Positions 33,644-37,748 of a DNA stretch of 37,748 bases are shown one piece after another. Position 1 is the first letter of the stretch. The number at the start of each line of letters is the position of its first letter. The DNA comes from Dehalococcoidia bacterium. GTDB lineage: Bacteria; Chloroflexota; Dehalococcoidia; Lucifugimonadales; Lucifugimonadaceae. Location: NCBI GenBank assembly GCA_030747175.1, contig JASLLE010000019.1, forward strand, positions 1 through 37,748, in the 5' to 3' direction. The notes under the pieces are model-generated. The model did no database searches. It had not been told where the DNA came from and saw nothing but the letters and a program-made list of their open reading frames with translations. The position numbers and the translations under genes are program-made.

Positions 33644-34510
33644 TTAACCGCTGATCCGGTCCCGGCAAATCCCCAGTGTGCGTCGCGTGAGGACTTTCAC
33701 CAGTTCACGCCGATACTCGGCCGAGCCGCGCACGTCCGAAATCGGAGTCGCCGAGCCAACGGCAGCCACCGCAGCGGTCTCGATCAGCTCGTCGCTCAGT
33801 ACGTTGCCTTCGAGAGCCTCTTCGGCCGCCCGGGCACGGACCGGCGTGGGCGCTACCGACGCCAGTGCGATACGCGCTTTCTGGACGGTGTTGTCTGAGG
33901 GATTGAGTTGTAGGAAGCTCCCTACTCCAGCAACGGCGATGTCCATTTCGTTCCGGGGGATAAACCGGAGGTAGGCGCTGGCACTGTTATCCGGGATCGG
34001 TGGGAGCACCACTTCAACCAGGATCTCGCCCTTCTGGAGAACCGTCTGCCCGGGACCGGCAAAGAAATCTGAGAGTGCGATCTCTCGTCTGCCGGACGTG
34101 CTGGCGACGATGGCGCTGGCGTCGTGCGTAAGCAGGGACGGGATCGTGTCCCCGGAGGGAGCGGCATTGCAGACATTTCCGCCAAGACCGGCCCGATTCT
34201 GTATCTGCCACGATCCGACGAGTACGGAAGAGTCCGCGAGTCCCCGGTAGTCGGATCGCACGGCCGGGCACTCACCTATGTCGGTCAGGGCGCGCGCCGC
34301 GCCGATGTGCAGGCCGTCGTCCGCCATTTCCAGGCGTTGGAGTTCAGGAATTCGCTTCACGTCGACCACCATGTCGGCGTTCCTGCGGCCGGTCTTGAGC
34401 TGGTCAACTATGTCTGTCCCGCCCACGAGCGCCCGGACTTCGCCCTCAGCGGCGAACAGGGCCAGGGCTTCATCCAGTGAGGTGGGTTGGGCAAAATCAA
34501 AATCAGGCAA
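33644..34510 (-). CDS. xanthine-oxidase-family hydroxylase, FAD-binding medium subunit (CoxM/CutM type)
   Basis: 288 aa. FAD contacts: VRALVGGTDIVDQLK near residue 26, and NRAGLGGNVCNAAPSGDTIPSLL near 108; the C-terminal CO_deh_flav_C domain includes ARIALASVAPTPVRA and SAEYRRELVKVLTRR. The start is TTG 34510. It precedes the 2Fe-2S gene by 81 bp; order M-S without L is unusual. Confidence 0.93.
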   Translation of the reverse strand: MPDFDFAQPTSLDEALALFAAEGEVRALVGGTDIVDQLKTGRRNADMVVDVKRIPELQRLEMADDGLHIGAARALTDIGECPAVRSDYRGLADSSVLVGSWQIQNRAGLGGNVCNAAPSGDTIPSLLTHDASAIVASTSGRREIALSDFFAGPGQTVLQKGEILVEVVLPPIPDNSASAYLRFIPRNEMDIAVAGVGSFLQLNPSDNTVQKARIALASVAPTPVRARAAEEALEGNVLSDELIETAAVAAVGSATPISDVRGSAEYRRELVKVLTRRTLGICRDRISG

Positions 34511-34600
34511 CAGTCACTCCATATCTTCCCGAACGACGCCACTCTCGTAGGGGCTGCTCGCGATTGGCGCACGCGAGGTGTCCCCGAGGGCGGAGCCGAG

Positions 34601-34606
34601 TATATT
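34601..34606 (+). promoter_or_regulatory. candidate -10 element upstream of the GNAT gene
   Basis: TATATT in GC-rich surroundings, about 90 bp before the GNAT GTG. A 26-codon frame starts at ATG 34616 and its TGA overlaps that GTG (GTGA). No -35 hexamer is obvious. Confidence 0.3.
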
Positions 34607-34692
34607 CCGGGTCTAATGCCGCCACAACTCGCAATTACAGATCGACCCGGCGATGGCGTAACCCGTGGAGACGCGACACGGCAGGCCGCGTT

Positions 34693-35307
34693 GTGAGTGA
34701 GCCAGACGGCGTTCCATATCTTTCTACTTCGGGACGACTGGACGTATCCGGCCCTATCGAAGCGGGTGAACTGGATCTGGTGTGCATGACGCCGGAGTTC
34801 ATGGAATTCATGATCACCGGTCAGGGTGGCGAAGGACTTGAGTTCGAGGGAATTCGACTCTGGGACGGTTGGAAGGCGGACACCAGTCCGTGGATCGGGA
34901 TTCGATTGACGCAACTGCGGGCCATGCCCGACCTGGCCCAGTGGTTGATGTACGCGATCGTGCGGCGATCAGACCGGCAGATGGTGGGACATGCCGGGTT
35001 TCACAGCGCACCAGGGCCGCCGTACCTGCGCGAAATAGCGCCCGCCGGGTTGGAGATCGGCTACTCGGTTTTCACTCCGTTCCAGGACCGGGGCTACGCG
35101 ACGCAGGCGGCCCTGGCCCTGATCCGCTGGGCGCATCGTGAACGCGGCGTGAACGAGTTTGTGGCATCCATCGCCCACGACAACGCTGCGTCGCAGCGCG
35201 TGGCGGACAAAGCCGGCTTCAAATTCTTCCGGGAGTTCAAGCCAGATGATCCGGACCGCGAAGACGTCTACCTGTTGCGAATCGCGGTAGACGAGGTCTA
35301 CATCTAA
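34693..35307 (+). CDS. GNAT family N-acetyltransferase (RimJ/RimL type)
   Basis: 204 aa acetyl-CoA-dependent acyltransferase. Beta-strand 4 and the pyrophosphate loop are LEIGYSVFTPFQDRGYATQAALALIRWA; NDNAASQRVADKAGFKFFREF-like sequence (HDNAASQRVADKAGFKF) is the classic B motif. The N-terminal ~60 residues (LVCMTPEFMEFMITGQ) resemble the RimL-type substrate-recognition part. Substrate unknown. GTG 34693 is the only reasonable start; there is no clear ribosome binding site, but it overlaps the stop of a short upstream frame. Overlaps the end of the converging dehydratase gene by 4 bp. Confidence 0.85.
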   Translation: MSEPDGVPYLSTSGRLDVSGPIEAGELDLVCMTPEFMEFMITGQGGEGLEFEGIRLWDGWKADTSPWIGIRLTQLRAMPDLAQWLMYAIVRRSDRQMVGHAGFHSAPGPPYLREIAPAGLEIGYSVFTPFQDRGYATQAALALIRWAHRERGVNEFVASIAHDNAASQRVADKAGFKFFREFKPDDPDREDVYLLRIAVDEVYI

Positions 35308-36401
35308 CCCACGCGGTATTTCGCCAGGAACTCCGTGTTGAGCTCGATACCCAGCCCGGGGCGATCCGGCGCGTAAACGTAGCCGTCTTCGATCTTCAGC
35401 GTGTCGTTGAAGATGTTTCCGTGCATGGTATCGAACGTGTCTGCGTAATACTCAAGGATCAGGCCGTTCGGAACCGCCGTCACCAGGTGGATGTGCACCT
35501 CTTGTTTGCCGTGCGGCGCTATGTCCAGGTCGTTTGCCTGCGCCAGGGCGGCGATCTTCATGAACTCCGTAACGCCGCCAAGGACCAGCGCATCCGGCTG
35601 GAGGATGTCGACGGCGCGGGTGTTAATCATGTCCCGGAACCCGTAACGCGTGTACTCATTCTCCCCGGCGGCGATCGGGATGCTGGTGGCGCGCGTGATT
35701 TCTGCCTGGCCGATGTAGTCGTCCGGCTCGACCGGTTCTTCGAACCAGAACAGGTCGTACTTCTCGGCTTTCCGTGCGAACTCGATCGCCTGGTAGTGGC
35801 GGTAGGCGTTGTTGGCATCGACCATCAGCCGGATGTCCGGCCCGATCACCTCCCGAGCCACGCGCACGCGCTCGATGTCTACGTTGATTGGCGCCGCGCC
35901 GACCTTCATCTTGACGGCGCGCACGCCGAGATCGACGTTGTGCTCCATCTCGGCCGCCAGTTCTTTGAGGCCTTTGCCTTCTTCGTAGTAGCCACCCGCG
36001 ACGTATGTGTCGATCCTGTTCGTGAACCCGCCGAGCAGCTTGTAGAGAGGCAGGTTCGCGACCTTGCCTTTGATGTCCCAGAGCGCCATGTCGATGCCGC
36101 CCAGCACGCGCGTCGTTATGCCGCGGCGCCCAACAAGTTTTGGGCGCCACATCTCGTGCCAGTGGCGTTCGTTGTCGAGCGGATCCTTGCCGATGAGGAT
36201 CTCTTTGAAGTGCTCAACCATAGACACGGTCACTTCAGGCGAAACCTGGTCGCCCCCGGCAAGCCCTATCCCGGTGACGCCTTCATCGGTCTCGATGATG
36301 ACCGGGCGGATGCCCGAGTGCGTGTAGGTGTAGAGGCCGTTAGTGATCGGCTTCTCACGAGGCCAGCTGTAGACCTCCATGCGGACGTCAGTGATCTTCA
36401 T
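35304..36401 (-). CDS. mandelate racemase / muconate-lactonizing enzyme family dehydratase (enolase superfamily)
   Basis: 365 aa. Capping domain, then a TIM barrel with the superfamily residues: KMK in AVKMKVGAAP (catalytic Lys), metal ligands Asp in LMVDANNAY, Glu in FWFEEPVEPDD and Glu in AAGENEYTRYG, and the general-acid/base His in DIAPHGKQEVH. This places it in the MR subgroup, whose members mostly dehydrate sugar acids. Sugar-acid specificity cannot be read. ATG 36401 with AGGAAC upstream. It may work with the SMP-30 lactonases, which make sugar acids, but they are 12 kb away. Confidence 0.9.
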   Translation of the reverse strand: MKITDVRMEVYSWPREKPITNGLYTYTHSGIRPVIIETDEGVTGIGLAGGDQVSPEVTVSMVEHFKEILIGKDPLDNERHWHEMWRPKLVGRRGITTRVLGGIDMALWDIKGKVANLPLYKLLGGFTNRIDTYVAGGYYEEGKGLKELAAEMEHNVDLGVRAVKMKVGAAPINVDIERVRVAREVIGPDIRLMVDANNAYRHYQAIEFARKAEKYDLFWFEEPVEPDDYIGQAEITRATSIPIAAGENEYTRYGFRDMINTRAVDILQPDALVLGGVTEFMKIAALAQANDLDIAPHGKQEVHIHLVTAVPNGLILEYYADTFDTMHGNIFNDTLKIEDGYVYAPDRPGLGIELNTEFLAKYRVG

Positions 36402-36636
36402 GAGATGAGGTTCCTTGAGTTAGAGGGCTTGTGTGAATCTGCGAGAACAGCGGAGCCGGGGGAGTCTAGCACCGTGGTCTGGGCGTGGCGTGCCCGATCT
36501 AAACCACGTGTGACTCGCTTCTGCTTCAAATATCCGCCCGCCATATCAAATAAGTGACGTGAGGCCACGCGACTGGATACGTATTTTCGTGGCGCCCGAT
36601 GCCAGCGCCTCGTATGCGGGGATCACGACATCCAGA

Positions 36637-36666
36637 TTGGGCCAGGCGACACACGTCCGTTATAGT
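36637..36666 (+). promoter_or_regulatory. sigma-70-like promoter of the YCII gene
   Basis: TTGGGC (36637-36642), an 18 bp spacer and TATAGT (36661-36666). Transcription would start near 36673, inside the palindrome that follows. Confidence 0.45.
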
Positions 36667-36672
36667 CCGATC

Positions 36673-36687
36673 AACTCAGTCTGAGTT
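36673..36687 (+). promoter_or_regulatory. 15 bp palindrome at the YCII transcription start
   Basis: AACTCAG-T-CTGAGTT is a perfect inverted repeat with a single central base, placed 6 bp after the -10 box and just before the ribosome binding site GGGAGGG. The position suits an operator for a dimeric repressor. Confidence 0.5.
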
Positions 36688-36704
36688 ATTGCCGGGAGGG
36701 CAAC

Positions 36705-37046
36705 ATGAAAAAGTTCATCGTGATTTACCACGCGACGACGGCGGCGATGGAGCAAACGCAGAGCATGTCTCAAGAGGAGATGAAGGACGGGATGGATCGC
36801 TGGTTCGCCTGGGCGGAGAATGCAGGAGACGCCCTCGTTGACTTTGGATCGCCGCTTATGGGAGGTGTGAAGTTGTCGCCATCGGGCAGTACCCCAAGTG
36901 ATCACGGGGTTATGGGCTACTCGATTCTTGAAGCCATGGACATGGAAGCGGCGCAGGCGGTCCTGGCCGGACATCCGCACCTGGGGTGGGCTGATGGTTG
37001 CGAGCTTGAAGTCCATGAAGCAGTGGCGATGCCAGCGCCAGGATAA
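36705..37046 (+). CDS. YCII-related domain protein
   Basis: 113 aa ferredoxin-like alpha+beta protein of the YCII/DGPF group: KKFIVIYHATTAAMEQ at the start, then FAWAENAGDALVDFGSPLMGG, MGYSILEAMDMEAAQAVLAGHPHL, and ELEVHEAVAMP at the end. The HPHL motif carries the His typical of the family. Function is not established; relatives are found with ECF sigma factors or in aromatic breakdown. ATG 36705 with GGGAGGG 4-5 nt upstream, own promoter and palindrome. Confidence 0.85.
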   Translation: MKKFIVIYHATTAAMEQTQSMSQEEMKDGMDRWFAWAENAGDALVDFGSPLMGGVKLSPSGSTPSDHGVMGYSILEAMDMEAAQAVLAGHPHLGWADGCELEVHEAVAMPAPG

Positions 37047-37198
37047 AGGTGGACTGCCGTTAGATCGCATGCGGGACAGCGACCGGTCGGGTCGCCGTCC
37101 CGCTAAACTGTTCTACACAGCGATACCGTCACGCGTGTAGTGGATTGACGGTTGGCCGGTACTACTCGCACCGGACCGCTGTAAGTCGTTCTGTACGC

Positions 37199-37274
37199 GG
37201 GTCCGTAGCTCAGTGGTTAGAGCAGTCGGCTCATAACCGATCGGTCGCAGGTTCGATCCCTGCCGGACCCACCA
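37199..37274 (+). tRNA. tRNA-Met (CAT anticodon)
   Basis: Full cloverleaf: acceptor GGGTCCG/CGGACCC, D stem GCTC/GAGC, anticodon stem GTCGG/CCGAT with loop CTCATAA (anticodon CAT), variable CGGTC, T stem GCAGG/CCTGC with loop TTCGATC, discriminator A and encoded CCA. The paired G1-C72 excludes initiator tRNA. It may be elongator tRNA-Met or a tRNA-Ile2 whose CAT is modified to lysidine. A tyrosine integrase begins 73 nt downstream. Confidence 0.95.
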
Positions 37275-37324
37275 TTTCACTAACCGACAACTGTATTTAG
37301 CTTTGCAGTTAGCTCCTTTCGCCC

Positions 37325-37340
37325 CTCCAGTCACCTGGAG
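37325..37340 (+). promoter_or_regulatory. hairpin covering the integrase ribosome binding site
   Basis: CTCCAG (37325-37330), loop TCAC, CTGGAG (37335-37340): a perfect 6 bp stem whose right arm contains the GGAG that lies 7 nt before the integrase ATG. Formation would hide the site and lower translation. Confidence 0.45.
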
Positions 37341-37347
37341 TAGGCAC

Positions 37348-37673
37348 ATGCGAAAGTCGGATAGAGCAGTCGGTTATGTCGGTTATCTCTCTTCGTTTGA
37401 GCTTGCCCTGAAAATCGAGGGCTTAAGGCCACACACGGTCTCTTGTTACGTGAGAGAGGCTAAGAGACTCGGGGAGCATTGTGATTGGCCTCCGGTATCC
37501 AAGTTAACCCCATCGGACGTTCGATCTTACTTGGACCATCTGGGGAAATCTGTCGTTCCAAAGACAGTCACAGAAGCTCAACTTGGCCTAAGGCGGTTTT
37601 TCAAGTTCCTAATTGCTGAGGGTGAGATCACAACAAACCCATCCAGGGAAATCCGCCTGGTCCGGTATCGAGT
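37348..37673 (+). pseudogene. tyrosine recombinase/integrase, 5' part only, broken by an insertion sequence
   Basis: Reading from ATG 37348 (GGAG 7 nt upstream) gives ~108 codons matching the N-terminal SAM-like core-binding domain of phage integrases: FELALKIEGLRPHTVSCYVREAKRL, LTPSDVRSYLDHL, EAQLGLRRFFKFLIAEGEI and TTNPSREIRLVRY. After RYRV the expected PPxxLPRxLS-type linker is replaced by the terminus of an IS element. The catalytic domain (R..K..HxxR..Y) is therefore not contiguous; it may continue past the IS, outside the window. Base use is less GC-rich than the rest of the window, consistent with transfer. Confidence 0.8.
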
Positions 37674-37748
37674 TGAACCGCCCCGGGAAAGTTGGAGACT
37701 CCATTCCTTGAGAGGATGGAGCGATGACAAGACGAAGCAAGTACTCCC
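37674..37748 (+). mobile_element. left end of an IS3-family element (IS6110-like terminus), continues past window
   Basis: TGAACCGCCCCGG at 37674-37686, then GGAGACTCC at 37694-37702: this matches, from memory, the inverted repeat of IS6110 (TGAACCGCCCCGG...GGAGACTC). It is followed by a ribosome binding site and a transposase start. It cuts the integrase frame. The right end and target duplication lie outside the window. Confidence 0.8.
37724..37748 (+). CDS. start of IS3-family transposase OrfA, partial
   Basis: Only eight codons are visible: M-T-R-R-S-K-Y-S, a typical opening of IS3-family OrfA (helix-turn-helix subunit). AGAGGA lies 7 nt before the ATG at 37724, and the distance of 50 bp from the IS end is normal for the family. 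Confidence 0.6.

Larger units (their letters stand above)
36402..36704. other. 303 bp divergent gap; holds promoter and palindrome of the YCII gene
   Basis: No coding frame with support. The dehydratase promoter must lie at the left; nothing clear is seen. The right end holds the YCII gene's promoter and palindrome (listed separately). Confidence 0.5.

Noticed and set aside
34477-34692. N-terminal extension of the GNAT frame
   Set aside because: The translated residues are Arg-rich without structure and overlap the FAD subunit gene; GTG 34693 begins the family-like part.
37113-37349. 78-codon minus-strand frame containing RQGSNLRPIGYEPTALTTELR
   Set aside because: This is the well-known false protein produced by translating the antisense of a tRNA gene.
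1-37748. CRISPR array, toxin-antitoxin pair, restriction-modification or other defence system
   Set aside because: I looked for regularly spaced repeats and for paired small genes and found none; the only mobile signals are at the extreme right end.

Overview
The window is a GC-rich stretch of bacterial chromosome. Gene content (fused coaBC, type III pantothenate kinase, bifunctional nnr, a duplicated ThyX-like protein, heavy use of GTG and TTG starts) suggests an uncultured Chloroflexota-like lineage. That assignment is inference from gene style; no rRNA or marker gene in the window settles it. Most of the window is ordinary core metabolism. Only the last ~500 bp looks like accessory DNA.

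Layout. 1-5.1 kb, minus strand: a cofactor operon acpS > nnr > coaX > coaBC > small unknown gene > kbl (cut by the window edge). 5.4-9.9 kb, plus strand: folD, then the pyruvate dehydrogenase genes E1alpha, E1beta and E2, closed by a hairpin. folD and E1alpha have no ATG, GTG or TTG at the expected start; each has a good Shine-Dalgarno followed by ATT or ATC. 9.96-11.6 kb: a two-domain ThyX-like protein with a possible leaderless promoter. 11.6-16.8 kb, minus strand: a zinc-ribbon microprotein > lipoprotein > 14-TM MFS exporter unit, an ECF sigma/anti-sigma pair, and a SirB1-type protein.

17.2-26 kb is a thiamine locus. thiB-thiP-thiQ (minus) lie under a TPP riboswitch with its own intrinsic terminator. 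Upstream sit two tandem SMP-30 lactonase-like genes, and diverging from them tenA-thiD-ocd. Import plus TenA and ThiD implies salvage of thiamine or its pyrimidine moiety. The lactonases and the ketimine-reductase-like gene have no established part in this.

26-37 kb: DinB-like protein, small membrane protein, two oligopeptide-type ABC ATPases without their permeases, a 4-TM protein, and a minus-strand run of FAD subunit, 2Fe-2S subunit, XdhC, MocA-like transferase and M24 peptidase that belongs to molybdenum hydroxylase biology but lacks the catalytic Mo subunit. Then come a GNAT, an enolase-superfamily dehydratase and a YCII protein with a palindrome next to its promoter.

37.2 kb to the end: tRNA-Met(CAT), then a tyrosine integrase start 73 nt beyond the tRNA, broken after about 108 codons by the left end of an IS6110-like IS3-family element that runs off the window. 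This is the edge of a tRNA-targeted integrative element, and what lies beyond the window is probably more interesting than what is inside.
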